Assembly: GCA_021781455.1 (NCBI GenBank)
Contig: JAJXWV010000037.1
Span: 43,672 to 107,671 of the forward strand
Source: Acidobacteriota bacterium
GTDB taxonomy: Bacteria; Acidobacteriota; Thermoanaerobaculia; Gp7-AA8
Length of the DNA stretch: 64,000 nt
Direction: 5' to 3'
This document shows positions 1 through 12,089 of the stretch, one piece after another (positions within the stretch are counted from its first letter, which is position 1; every line of letters begins with the position of its first letter). Under the pieces are notes generated by a model. It worked only from the letters and a program-made list of their open reading frames with translations. It was not told the origin of the DNA and did not search any database. A program made the position numbers and the translations under genes.

Positions 1-1
1 C

Positions 2-88
2 AAACATTCCGGATTCGGCCGTGAGTTAGGCGTACACGGCATCCGCGAGTTCGTGAACATCAAGACGGTCTGGATCGCCCTCGTGTAG
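2..88 (+). CDS. Aldehyde dehydrogenase family protein, C-terminal end (truncated by the window)
   Basis: Only the last 28 codons are in the window, in frame 2, ending in TAG at 86-88. The translated tail contains KHSGFGRELGVHGIREFVN followed by IKTVWIALV. This is the characteristic C-terminus of NAD(P)-dependent aldehyde dehydrogenases, which reads K-x-SGFGRELG-x-xG and then (Y/F)xxxKTV. The catalytic domains lie outside the window, so substrate and subfamily cannot be decided. A perfect 10-bp hairpin begins on the stop codon. Confidence 0.8.
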   Translation, partial: KHSGFGRELGVHGIREFVNIKTVWIALV

Positions 89-110
89 GACAGGCTTTCC
101 AGCCTGTCCT
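87..110 (+). terminator. Hairpin overlapping the aldehyde dehydrogenase stop codon
   Basis: AGGACAGGCT is followed by TTCC and its exact complement AGCCTGTCCT, a 10-bp stem with a 4-nt loop. It starts inside the TAG stop. There is no U-tract, so it may be a repeat element rather than a classical terminator. A similar hairpin (GGCAGGCT, TTTC, AGCCTGCC) lies at 49054-49073. Confidence 0.45.
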
Positions 111-125
111 GCGCGGACCGCTCTT

Positions 126-153
126 CGTAGGGACGCGCAGCAGCGCGTCCGCA
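126..153. repeat. 28-bp palindromic repeat, copy 1 of 3
   Basis: This 28-bp word has the core GGACGCGC-AGCA-GCGCGTCC (131-150), an 8-bp stem with a 4-nt loop. The identical 28 bases occur at 41663-41690, and a 27/28 inverted copy lies at 41718-41745. The rest of 89-250 holds degenerate relatives of the same word (for example near 197-215). I see no gene between the aldehyde dehydrogenase stop and 250. Confidence 0.7.
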
Positions 154-250
154 GCCTTCGTGGGCGGGCGAATACCCGAACGGGGCGAACGGGAGTTGCG
201 GACGCGCAGGTGCTCGTCCCAACAGGACAGAACCCCGCCACACCTCCCGC

Positions 251-934
251 TCAGGCCTTCGTCCGCGGCTCCAGCACAAACGGCAGAGGATCGCCGTCAA
301 CCGGCCGGTTCGCGTGCACGTGGAACGAGCAGCGGCCGTCGCCTTTCTGGAAGGACTCTTCGCGCTCGACGCGCGCCCCGGCCAGCCGCGTGAGCGCGTG
401 GACCGTGACGCTGCAGATCGCCGGACGGCTCATGGCCGCGTTGTAGAACGGGCAGTTCCGTTCCACCAGCGAGAAACCGTCCGATCGCGGCTCGATCGAC
501 ATGTAAGCGTCGCCGTCGCTGTAGAAGCTCTTCAGCGCCTCGACTCGCTGCTCGATCGGCAGATTGCGAGTCGACGGCTCGAGCCTGGCGACCATCTGGT
601 CGGAGATCCTCGAGAACATCCGCAGGGTGGCCTCAGGACCGAGCTCGGCGACGGCTGCGTCGAGAAACGAAACAAGCAGATTGTCGTAGCGCTTGGGAAA
701 GAGGTGGTCGCCTTCGACGGTGAGGCGGTAGGTGGCCGCAGGTCTGCCAATGTGCGATTTTTCGGCCTGGCTCGTCTCGACCCAGCCATCCCGGCGCAGC
801 TGCAGGAGTTGCTGGCGGACGGCTTCGCCGGTCAATTCGAGCTCGGCAGCGAGGCGGGAGATCGTCGCCGCACCGCGTTGTTTCAGCGTCTCGAGAATGG
901 CACGACGGCTGTCGGGGATTTGATCGATTCGCAA
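251..934 (-). CDS. SufR-like iron-sulfur transcriptional regulator (DeoR/ArsR-type winged helix)
   Basis: The N-terminal 75 residues form a winged helix-turn-helix (RAILETLKQRGAATISRLA, then LTGEAVRQQLLQLRRDGWVE and a wing around GRPAATYRLT). The C-terminal part has the SufR-type cysteine arrangement: NCPFYN, AICSV and GRCSF with an intervening RVERE. In SufR these cysteines hold an Fe-S cluster that controls repression of suf genes. I chose a TTG start at 934 because AGGGGTGG lies just upstream of it. GTG at 943 and TTG at 973 are in-frame alternatives. No suf operon is adjacent, so the target is unknown; the only visible candidate operator is its own (950-968). Confidence 0.75.
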   Translation of the reverse strand: MRIDQIPDSRRAILETLKQRGAATISRLAAELELTGEAVRQQLLQLRRDGWVETSQAEKSHIGRPAATYRLTVEGDHLFPKRYDNLLVSFLDAAVAELGPEATLRMFSRISDQMVARLEPSTRNLPIEQRVEALKSFYSDGDAYMSIEPRSDGFSLVERNCPFYNAAMSRPAICSVTVHALTRLAGARVEREESFQKGDGRCSFHVHANRPVDGDPLPFVLEPRTKA

Positions 935-949
935 AATCGCCACCCCTGT

Positions 950-968
950 TTTTGCGGAAATAGCAAAA
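950..968 (-). promoter_or_regulatory. Candidate autoregulatory operator of the SufR-like gene
   Basis: TTTTGC and GCAAAA form an inverted repeat separated by seven bases, directly upstream of the chosen start. Position and symmetry suit a dimeric winged-helix repressor. This is inference from symmetry alone. Confidence 0.3.
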
Positions 969-1078
969 TACAAGGATTTGCCTCGCTTGGCGAGCGAGTC
1001 GGGAAAAACCGATTGTCGCGTCGGATTCCGGCAGGGACGAAAAAAGCCGCCTCGCGGCGGCCGTGTCGGGTCTCGAAA

Positions 1079-1154
1079 TGGCTCCGGCAGTAGGACTCGA
1101 ACCTACGACCCACGGATTAACAGTCCGTTGCTCTACCAACTGAGCTATGCCGGA
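1079..1154 (-). tRNA. tRNA-Asn (anticodon GTT)
   Basis: Read on the minus strand the gene starts TCCGGCATAGCTCAGTTGG and ends in TGCCGGA, discriminator G and encoded CCA. The acceptor stem is seven perfect pairs (TCCGGCA/TGCCGGA). The D-loop AGCTCAGTTGGTAGAGC, the anticodon loop CTGTTAA and the T-loop GGTTCGAGTCC are all standard. Anticodon GTT reads AAC/AAU, and discriminator G is usual for tRNA-Asn. It stands alone between the SufR-like gene and the nucleotide hydrolase. Confidence 0.97.
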
Positions 1155-1257
1155 GTACTCCGCAAAAAGGCGCCGCAAAATACCAACTGGGCCCCCTCGC
1201 GTCAACAGCACCGGCCCTTAACCCGGCCCGGAGCATGTTTATTCGCGGAAGGATGGG

Positions 1258-1728
1258 CTACGCGTGGGTCGCGGCGAGGCGGGATTCTTCGATGGCTCGG
1301 ACCGCGTGGACGAGGCGGTTCAGCATCCAGTCGAGCGTCTCATCGGTGTACTCGATCATGTCGATCCCCTGATCGCCCGCGACCATGGCCGTGCAGCGCT
1401 TCGTGTATTTCGGCCGATAGAGGCAGACCACGGGGATGTCGTGCTGATACCGCGCTGTGGCGATCTCGTATCCGACGCCTGTGGACGGCTGTGAGACCTC
1501 CGCCACGACCAGACCGCCAGCAGCCGCGACCTCGGCGATCCAGGCCATGTCGCGCTCGAAGATCGAGGTCGAGTCGCGCGGCTCGCCGGCGTCGCCGACG
1601 TCGGTCGCCGCAACGACACCGGCAAACATGCGATGGCCTTCCGATTCGAGCGTCTCGACGATCCGCCGATAGAGCGGCACGTCACCTCGCCCACCCGTGA
1701 TGGCTCCCGAAAAATAGATCGCGGCCAT
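1258..1728 (-). CDS. DNPH1/Rcl-like nucleoside 2-deoxyribosyltransferase-family hydrolase
   Basis: The protein begins MAAIYFSGAITGGRGDVPLY, with the YFSG-x-I-x-GG nucleotide-binding start of DNPH1 (Rcl), which cleaves the N-glycosidic bond of 2'-deoxynucleoside 5'-monophosphates. Further on, IFERDMAWIAE and VVAEVSQPSTGVGYEIATA carry the catalytic-glutamate region (AEVSxPSxGVGYE). At 156 residues it has the usual family size. An upstream extension is open but unlike the family, so I start at the ATG at 1728, which has a -10-like hexamer eight bases before it. A role in nucleotide-pool sanitation is inferred from the family. Confidence 0.8.
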   Translation of the reverse strand: MAAIYFSGAITGGRGDVPLYRRIVETLESEGHRMFAGVVAATDVGDAGEPRDSTSIFERDMAWIAEVAAAGGLVVAEVSQPSTGVGYEIATARYQHDIPVVCLYRPKYTKRCTAMVAGDQGIDMIEYTDETLDWMLNRLVHAVRAIEESRLAATHA

Positions 1729-1736
1729 GGGTGCAG

Positions 1737-1742
1737 TGTATA
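1737..1742 (-). promoter_or_regulatory. -10-like hexamer close to the start codon (DNPH1-like gene)
   Basis: Minus-strand TATACA ends eight bases before the ATG at 1728. No Shine-Dalgarno can fit between them, so the message is probably leaderless. No convincing -35 is seen. Confidence 0.45.
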
Positions 1743-1810
1743 GCGACTCTGCAAACGCCACGTGAGGCAGCTGAGAATTCGGCGCAAATCGCCACAAGGC
1801 TGCGACGTTC

Positions 1811-1864
1811 GAGGTCACGAGGTCCCACCCGGGACACCTCGCGACCTCGAAACCTCGTGACCTC
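1811..1864. repeat. Inverted word repeat between divergent genes
   Basis: GAGGTCACGAGGT (1811-1823) is matched by its exact complement at 1852-1864. The bases between contain further copies of the word GAGGTCGCGA in the complementary sense. It fills most of the divergent spacer between the DNPH1-like gene and rng. A related word (GAGGTCGCGAGGTTTCGAGG) occurs at 13518-13553. Confidence 0.7.
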
Positions 1865-1918
1865 GCGACCGTGCGGCCCCCTGAGTCATATACCCGCCGG
1901 CCGCGAGCCCTCAGCCAT

Positions 1919-1924
1919 TACAAT
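1919..1924 (+). promoter_or_regulatory. -10-like hexamer of rng
   Basis: TACAAT ends nine bases before the ATG at 1934. The intervening CCCCGCCAC has no ribosome-binding site, which suggests a leaderless mRNA. No clear -35 is visible. Confidence 0.45.
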
Positions 1925-1933
1925 CCCCGCCAC

Positions 1934-3427
1934 ATGTCGAGGGAAATCGTCATCAATGCGACGAAGCACGAGTCGCGCATCGCCGTACTGGACGAGGGGC
2001 AGGTCGTCGAGCTATGGGTCGAGCGCACTCGCCATCGCACCATCGTCGGCAACATCTACAAAGGGCGGGTGACCAAGGTCCTTCCCGGGATGCAGTCGGC
2101 CTTCGTCGAGCTCGGGCTGGAGCGCGATGCCTTTCTCTACGTCTCCGACGTCATCGAGGATCTCGAAGAGTACGAGAGCGAGACACCCGACGAGCTGCAC
2201 CTCGAGGACGTGCCTCAACGGATCGAGGCCTCCATCTCCGACCTGCTGCGCGAGGGGCAGGAGATCGTCATCCAGGTGTCGAAGGACACCATCGCCGGCA
2301 AGGGTGCGCGCATCACCAGCCACATCACGCTTCCGGGGCGCTTTCTCGTCTACATGCCCACCGTCTCGCACATCGGCGTCTCGCGGCGCATCGAGGATGA
2401 AGCGGAGCGCACGAGGCTGAAGGAGATCCTCGAGCACATCCGGCCACCGGGTCAGGGCGGCTTCATCGTCCGCACCGCCGGCGAGGGGCACAACGAAGAC
2501 GACTTCGTCTCCGACCTGAAGTACCTCACCGAGTTGTGGGAACAGATCAGGCGCCGCGCCGAGAAGGTCTCCGCCCCGTCGGTGGTCCATCACGATCTCG
2601 ACCTGGTGCTGCGGACGATCCGCGACGTGCTCTCGCCCGAGTTCAAGAGCGTGTGGGTCGATTCCGTCGAGCAGTACCAGCGCATCGTCGAGTTCCTCGA
2701 TCACATCCAGCCGGCGCTCGTCTCTCGAGTGCGCCTCTTCCGCCGCGACGAGCCGATCTTCGACGAGTTCGGCATCGAGCCGGAGATCGGCAAGGCGCTG
2801 AAGTCGAAGGTGTGGCTCAAGTCCGGCGGCTACATCGTCATCAACCAGACCGAGGCGCTGGTGGCCATCGACGTCAACACCGGGAAATACGTCGGAAAGA
2901 AGAACCTCGAAGAGACCGTGTTCCGGACCAATCTCGAAGCGGCGAAGGAGATCGTCCGGCAGATCCGCCTGCGCGATCTCGGCGGGATCATCGTGCTCGA
3001 CTTCATCGACATGGAGGACCTGGCCAACCGCGCCAGGCTCTTCGAGACGCTCGAGAACGAGATCAAGAAGGATCGCTCGAAGACGAAGATCCTGCAGATC
3101 TCCGAGTTCGGACTCATCGAGATGACCCGCAAGCGAGTGCGCCAGAGCCTGGAGCGCTCGCTCACGCAGGCCTGCCCCTATTGCGGCGGAAGCGGTCGCA
3201 TCAAGTCGAACACCACGATCGCGCTCGAGATCTGGCGCGAGCTGATGAAGGTCCGCGACTTCCACGAGGGGCAGGACGTCATCGTGCGCGTCAACCCCAT
3301 CGTCTACGGCACTCTCCACACAGGCGACCCCATCTTCGAGGAGCTCGAGCAGAACCTCGGCATCCACCTGGTCTTCAAGCCCGATGACTCGCTGCATCAC
3401 GAGCAGTTCGACGTCATGACCATTTGA
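1934..3427 (+). CDS. rng: Ribonuclease G/E family endoribonuclease
   Basis: RNase G/E cuts single-stranded RNA in rRNA maturation and mRNA decay. The 497-residue protein has an N-terminal S1 domain (about residues 35-120, GNIYKGRVTKVLPGMQSAFV) and the catalytic DNase I-like part with DVNTGKYVGKKNLEE and GGIIVLDFIDM, which supply the two metal-binding aspartates. The Zn-link cysteines follow as CPYCGGSG. There is no long arginine-rich scaffold domain, so it is RNase G-sized rather than a full RNase E. The start at 1934 gives the usual REIVINAT-like beginning. The gene stands alone downstream of a divergent spacer and is followed by four hairpins. Confidence 0.95.
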   Translation: MSREIVINATKHESRIAVLDEGQVVELWVERTRHRTIVGNIYKGRVTKVLPGMQSAFVELGLERDAFLYVSDVIEDLEEYESETPDELHLEDVPQRIEASISDLLREGQEIVIQVSKDTIAGKGARITSHITLPGRFLVYMPTVSHIGVSRRIEDEAERTRLKEILEHIRPPGQGGFIVRTAGEGHNEDDFVSDLKYLTELWEQIRRRAEKVSAPSVVHHDLDLVLRTIRDVLSPEFKSVWVDSVEQYQRIVEFLDHIQPALVSRVRLFRRDEPIFDEFGIEPEIGKALKSKVWLKSGGYIVINQTEALVAIDVNTGKYVGKKNLEETVFRTNLEAAKEIVRQIRLRDLGGIIVLDFIDMEDLANRARLFETLENEIKKDRSKTKILQISEFGLIEMTRKRVRQSLERSLTQACPYCGGSGRIKSNTTIALEIWRELMKVRDFHEGQDVIVRVNPIVYGTLHTGDPIFEELEQNLGIHLVFKPDDSLHHEQFDVMTI

Positions 3428-3434
3428 GCGGGGT

Positions 3435-3541
3435 GCCGGCATCCTGCCGGCCTGTCGGCGGGCTTCCAGCCCGACGACTTTCCTCTACGGCAACGAAGCG
3501 AACGGGCAAGATGCCCGTTCGCCAGCGGGCAGGATGCCCGC
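3435..3541. repeat. Cluster of four small palindromes after rng
   Basis: Four perfect hairpins follow one another: GCCGGC/atcct/GCCGGC (3435-3451), CGGGCT/tcc/AGCCCG (3459-3473), GAACGGGCA/aga/TGCCCGTTC (3500-3520) and GCGGGCA/gga/TGCCCGC (3525-3541). There are no strong U-tracts. They may stop rng transcripts or be REP-like elements. Confidence 0.6.
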
Positions 3542-3590
3542 ACTCCTGGTCGGCACGTCCTGTGCAGTTTTGAGGGTCCGAGCAGCAGCA

Positions 3591-3902
3591 ATGCCCCTGG
3601 AAGACACATTTCAGAATCTTGCGTCGTTTCTCAACAGTCTCGACGCCGAGGCGGAGCAGAAGTTCGAGCTCTCGCACTCGCTGGTCATCATCTGCCCCGA
3701 CTGCGGAAAGAACATCGCCTTCCGCGGCCGCTGCCCGAAATGCGGTGGCAACAGCTGGATTCCTGCCGGTCACGCCGGCGGCATTTTTGAGCGGATGAAG
3801 GCGCAGCAGCGGCGCGAGATGATCAGCGTCGAGGACGACACGGGATCGTTCCTCCGGCGGGAAGCGACGGCCGGGAGCGGTGAGCGCGTCGAGCAGCGTT
3901 AG
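3591..3902 (+). CDS. Small zinc-ribbon protein of unknown function
   Basis: This 103-residue protein starts MPLEDTFQNLASFLNSLD and has one four-cysteine zinc ribbon, CPDCGKNIAFRGRCPKCGG, near residue 35. The rest is predicted soluble and charged. An in-frame extension to 3534 runs through the palindrome cluster and looks non-coding, so I start at 3591. Its stop overlaps that of the convergent DUF507 gene by four bases. It could bind nucleic acid or simply be a structural ribbon; no function can be assigned. Confidence 0.65.
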   Translation: MPLEDTFQNLASFLNSLDAEAEQKFELSHSLVIICPDCGKNIAFRGRCPKCGGNSWIPAGHAGGIFERMKAQQRREMISVEDDTGSFLRREATAGSGERVEQR

Positions 3903-4183
3903 GTGTCGAGGCCCTCGCGAACGTACTCCTGCTCCATCATCTGGCGGAACAGTTGCTCCCATTCGCGGGATCCGGCGGGCGGTCCTTTTTTCATCGCCGC
4001 GAGGCGCTGCCGCACCGTCTCCTCGCGCTCTTCCTCGCGTTTGAGCTCGTCGCCGAGCGCGTGCGCGATGGCCTGCAGGACCACGTCACGATCCTTCAGC
4101 AGAGTGATCGTCCGGCCACGCAGCATCGACTCGAGCAGGTCGTGCGCGAGGCGGTTCACCCGTTCGCGCGAGACGGAGCGCAT
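3899..4183 (-). CDS. DUF507 family protein
   Basis: The core MRSVSRERVNRLAHDLLESM matches the start of DUF507 proteins (RLSxxRVxxLAxxIxxxL), small helical proteins of unknown function. The remainder is strongly charged and helical (LGDELKREEEREETVRQRL) and ends in EQEYVREGLDT. I start at the ATG at 4183 because that gives the family N-terminus. A TTG at 4234 overlapping the gyrA stop would add 17 residues and allow translational coupling. It lies directly downstream of gyrA on the same strand, so it is probably the last gene of the gyrB-gyrA transcript. Confidence 0.7.
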   Translation of the reverse strand: MRSVSRERVNRLAHDLLESMLRGRTITLLKDRDVVLQAIAHALGDELKREEEREETVRQRLAAMKKGPPAGSREWEQLFRQMMEQEYVREGLDT

Positions 4184-4235
4184 GACCCGATTGTAGAGCG
4201 GGGTCATCGCGCGCCAACGTGAGCGGTCGCGCAAC

Positions 4236-6899
<2,664 letters not shown>

Positions 6900-6904
6900 A
6901 TTCT

Positions 6905-9370
<2,466 letters not shown>

Positions 9371-9497
9371 CTAAGAGGCCACAACGGTGTTGCTGCGGCT
9401 GGTTTTGCGGTGGTGTGCGGGCGCCGTCACGGCGGCCGGAAAACACGAGATTTTCACTGCCCGATCAAACACTGAATTTTACCGCATTATTGCGGTT

Positions 9498-10598
9498 TCA
9501 GGCGAAATCTCGGGCAGAGGTAACTCGCCCGTTTTCAATGGTTAACCGGCGATGCGGACCGGTCTCGAGCGCGTGCAGAAACGACTCCTTCGCGGAGGTC
9601 GCAAAAACCTGCGTGGAAGTCGGCAGACGGACGAGCAGACGCTGCAGAACTTCGAGGTCCAGCTCGGCGTCGATGTCGTCGAGTAGAAACAGCGGCGGCT
9701 CGTCGAAACGGCGGCGAAAAAGATCGACTTTGGCGAACTTCAGGAAGAGCACGATCATCTTCTGCTCGCCCCCCGAGAGCACCTCCGGAGCCGGCCGGCC
9801 GTCGACGAGAAATTCGACCGTGTCGCGCTGCGGGCCAACCAGCGAGACATGGGCCCGCAGCTCCGCGCGCCGCAATCCGGAAAGCGTGGCGCGCAGCTGA
9901 TCTTCGCCCCCGCTGCCGCGGTAGTCGACCTCCAGGTTCGAGACGTGGTAGCCATGCTCGGCCACGATGCGCGTGAACTCCGCGCTGATCTCGCTGGCAT
10001 ACGCGCGCCGGGCCCGGTCGATCACCGCCGCCGCCTGCACGAACTCGTCGGTCCAGGCGTCGAGCGACGAACCGGCGGCATCGCCGACGGCAATGGCCTG
10101 GAGCAGGGCATTCCGCTGCTTCAGGACGCGCGTGTAGCGGGTGAGCTGCTCGAGGTAGCCGGGGTTGATGCTGGCGATCCCGCGGTCGAGAAAACGCCGT
10201 TTCTCCTCCGGCGCGCCGCGCAGGATCTCCAGGCGCGCCGACGAGAACGCGAAGACGCTCATGGCATTCAGATAGGCCGGGAGCGCGACCTTTTCGCCGT
10301 TGATCATCAGCACCCGCCGGCGGCTCTCCCCTGCTTCCAGGCCGACCGAGAGCGTGCGCGTCATCGCCTCGCGCTCCAGCGTGCCCGAGACGTACACGCT
10401 CGGCGAATCGAAGCGGAACAGGCTCGCCGCACGCGACGTGCGGAACGATTTCGTGGTCGCCAGGAAGTAGATGGCCTCGAGCAGGTTGGTCTTCCCCTGC
10501 CCGTTCCGGCCGACCAGGATGTTCGCTGCCGAGTGAAAGGCGTGCTCGCCGGCGGCGAGATTGCGGAAGTTCTCGGCAATGAGACTGTGCAGGATCAC
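9498..10598 (-). CDS. recF: DNA replication and repair protein RecF
   Basis: RecF is the SMC-like ATPase that with RecO and RecR loads RecA at single-strand gaps. The Walker A motif GRNGQGKTNLLEA is near residue 30, after the typical start LIAENFRNL. The ABC signature VLSGGEQKMIVLFLKFAK and the Walker B LFLLDDIDAELD are near the C-terminus. Length 366 is normal. It lies between dnaN and gyrB in the conserved dnaA-dnaN-recF-gyrB order. A 118-bp gap filled by an inverted repeat separates it from dnaN, and 139 bp separate it from gyrB. Confidence 0.97.
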   Translation of the reverse strand: MILHSLIAENFRNLAAGEHAFHSAANILVGRNGQGKTNLLEAIYFLATTKSFRTSRAASLFRFDSPSVYVSGTLEREAMTRTLSVGLEAGESRRRVLMINGEKVALPAYLNAMSVFAFSSARLEILRGAPEEKRRFLDRGIASINPGYLEQLTRYTRVLKQRNALLQAIAVGDAAGSSLDAWTDEFVQAAAVIDRARRAYASEISAEFTRIVAEHGYHVSNLEVDYRGSGGEDQLRATLSGLRRAELRAHVSLVGPQRDTVEFLVDGRPAPEVLSGGEQKMIVLFLKFAKVDLFRRRFDEPPLFLLDDIDAELDLEVLQRLLVRLPTSTQVFATSAKESFLHALETGPHRRLTIENGRVTSARDFA

Positions 10599-10613
10599 GC
10601 CCGTGTCATCCTG

Positions 10614-10714
10614 AGCCGGCGGACGGCGCGGTCGCCGATGGATCGAAGGTGAAACGAACTACGCCTCACGCCATGCCCAACCGCCGCGATCCCTCGCTCA
10701 CGCTCGGGATGACA
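10614..10714. repeat. GTCATCC-type inverted repeat filling the dnaN-recF gap
   Basis: TGTCATCCTGAGC at the recF side is mirrored by GCTCGGGATGACA at the dnaN side, with GC-rich sequence between. The pair spans nearly the whole 118-bp gap. GTCATCC(T)GAGC ends of this type are widespread intergenic repeats in GC-rich bacteria. Confidence 0.6.
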
Positions 10715-10716
10715 TC

Positions 10717-11847
10717 TCACGCCAGGCGCATGGGCATGACCACGTACAGGTAGTCGTACGGCAGGTCTTCGGCCGTCGAGGCCGGTCGTCCGATGCACTG
10801 GCTGTTCTCGTCCTTCAGATCCAGCGAGACGCTGGGTGTGTCGACGGCACTGAGAAAGTCGGTGACGTACGCGGCGTTGAGGCCGACGAAGAAGGGGTTG
10901 CCGGCATAGTCGATCGGCACCGTCTCGCGCGCGTCGCCGAGCTCCGGATTCGTCGACGACACGGTGAGCTTGCCCGGCGCGAAGTCGAAACGGACGGCGC
11001 GCGTCCGCTCGTTGGCCACCAGCGAGATCCGGCGAATCGTGGATAGCAGCCGCTCGCGGTCGATCATGACGTGACGGTCGTTGTCGCGCGCGATCACTTC
11101 CATGTAGTTCGGGAAGTTGACGTCGATCATGCGCGCCAGCAGCCGCCGCTCGCCGGCGTCGAAGAAGAGCTGGTTCTCGGACACGCCGAACCGCACGTTG
11201 CCGTCCTCCCCCGCTTCGAGCCTCAGGATCTCGTCCAGAGCCTTGCGCGGGATGAGGATGGTCAGCTCCTCGCCCTTTTTCGCTTTCCCGTTTCCTTCCT
11301 TGGGGAAGTTGATCAGCGCCATGCGATGACCGTCGGTGGCCACCATCTCCAGCTTGTTAGGCTGAACCTTGAGCAGGGCGCCGTTGAGCTGGAATCGCGT
11401 TTCCTCGTGCGTGATCGCGAAGCGGACCTTCCCGACCATCGTCTTCAGCTCCTCGAGCGGGATGCTGTTGGACTCCGAAATGTCCACGGTCGGCAGGGTT
11501 GGGTAATCCTCGGCCGGCAGACCGAGCAGCCGGAACTTCGCCGTCCCCGATTCGACGAGGAGCGAGTTGTTCTCCTGCATCGTGATGTGAACGTCTTCGT
11601 CGGGGAGAGACCGGATGATGTCGAAGAGTCGTCTGGCCTCGATCGTCACTCCGCCGGGAGTGGTGACCCGAGCCGGACAGGAACTGACAATCGTGACGTC
11701 GAGGTCGGTCGCGGCGATCTGAAGCTTTTCGTCAGCGGCCTTCAGCAGAACGTTCGACAGAATCGGAATCGTCGAACGTTTCTCGACAACGCCCTGGCAA
11801 AGCTGCAGTTCTTTTTGAAGATCGGCTTTTGCGACCGTCAGCTCCAT
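10717..11847 (-). CDS. dnaN: DNA polymerase III sliding clamp (beta subunit)
   Basis: DnaN forms the ring that tethers replicative polymerase to DNA. The 376-residue length fits three repeated clamp domains. The start MELTVAKADLQKELQLCQGV, the segment KRSTIPILSNVLLKA and the C-terminal YDYLYVVMPMRLA, which lines the protein-binding cleft, are standard. Mid-domain motifs such as EMVATDGHRMALI are present. It follows dnaA on the same strand across the putative origin. Confidence 0.98.
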   Translation of the reverse strand: MELTVAKADLQKELQLCQGVVEKRSTIPILSNVLLKAADEKLQIAATDLDVTIVSSCPARVTTPGGVTIEARRLFDIIRSLPDEDVHITMQENNSLLVESGTAKFRLLGLPAEDYPTLPTVDISESNSIPLEELKTMVGKVRFAITHEETRFQLNGALLKVQPNKLEMVATDGHRMALINFPKEGNGKAKKGEELTILIPRKALDEILRLEAGEDGNVRFGVSENQLFFDAGERRLLARMIDVNFPNYMEVIARDNDRHVMIDRERLLSTIRRISLVANERTRAVRFDFAPGKLTVSSTNPELGDARETVPIDYAGNPFFVGLNAAYVTDFLSAVDTPSVSLDLKDENSQCIGRPASTAEDLPYDYLYVVMPMRLA

Positions 11848-11879
11848 GTCTCTTCCTTAAAACCGATTTCTTTGTTTGG

Positions 11880-11894
11880 TAGTAGTAGCAGTAG
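11880..11894 (+). promoter_or_regulatory. DnaA-trio-like element
   Basis: TAGTAGTAGCAGTAG is five trinucleotides, four of them TAG. In known DnaA-trios (3'-[G/A]A[T/A]-5' repeats) the run sits between a GC-rich segment next to DnaA boxes and the unwinding AT-rich region. Here the order from the dnaA side is box-like GCGGAAAAA, the GC cluster, the trios and then AT-rich sequence, which matches that layout. Confidence 0.6.
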
Positions 11895-12068
11895 ATCCTC
11901 GCGGAAAAAGCGCGGATGGGCTGCAAAGGTTTCAAAAGTATAGCAGTTCACTGCATCACCAAACTGCGGGTTTCGCTGAGGAAAAGCGCCGGAGAACTCA
12001 GCCGTTTTCCGCAGTTCCATCGAAGTCGTCACTGCTCGACTGTTTCTTCCGCAGCTTTTCCATGGATC

Positions 12069-12089
12069 TTTCCGCAGGCTCTGCGGAAA
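12069..12089 (-). terminator. Hairpin immediately after the dnaA stop
   Basis: TTTCCGCA and TGCGGAAA form an 8-bp stem with the loop GGCTC, starting at the base next to the dnaA stop codon. It has no U-tract. It may be a weak terminator or a pair of facing DnaA-box variants. Confidence 0.45.

Larger units (their letters stand above)
11848..12089. other. oriC: Putative oriC (dnaA-dnaN spacer)
   Basis: The 242-bp spacer lies between dnaA and dnaN, a common bacterial origin position. It contains repeated near-9-mers with a TTTCCGCA core: TTTTCCGCA (12005-12013), TCTTCCGCA (12045-12053), CTTTCCGCA (12068-12076), its complement (12082-12090), TGAGGAAAA (11977-11985) and GCGGAAAAA (11901-11909). 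These differ by one or two bases from the DnaA box TTWTNCACA. Next to dnaN are a GC cluster, a TAG-trinucleotide run and an AT-rich stretch (11855-11879). Gene orientation switches around this point. The DnaA-box assignment is inference. Confidence 0.7.

Noticed and set aside
313..329. parS-like GTGCACGTGGAACG
   Set aside because: Only the right half matches parS, and it lies within the coding sequence of the SufR-like gene (SFHVHAN).
9479..9496. Small palindrome ACCGCATTATTGCGGT after recF considered as a terminator
   Set aside because: The stem is only six base pairs and no U-tract follows on the recF strand.
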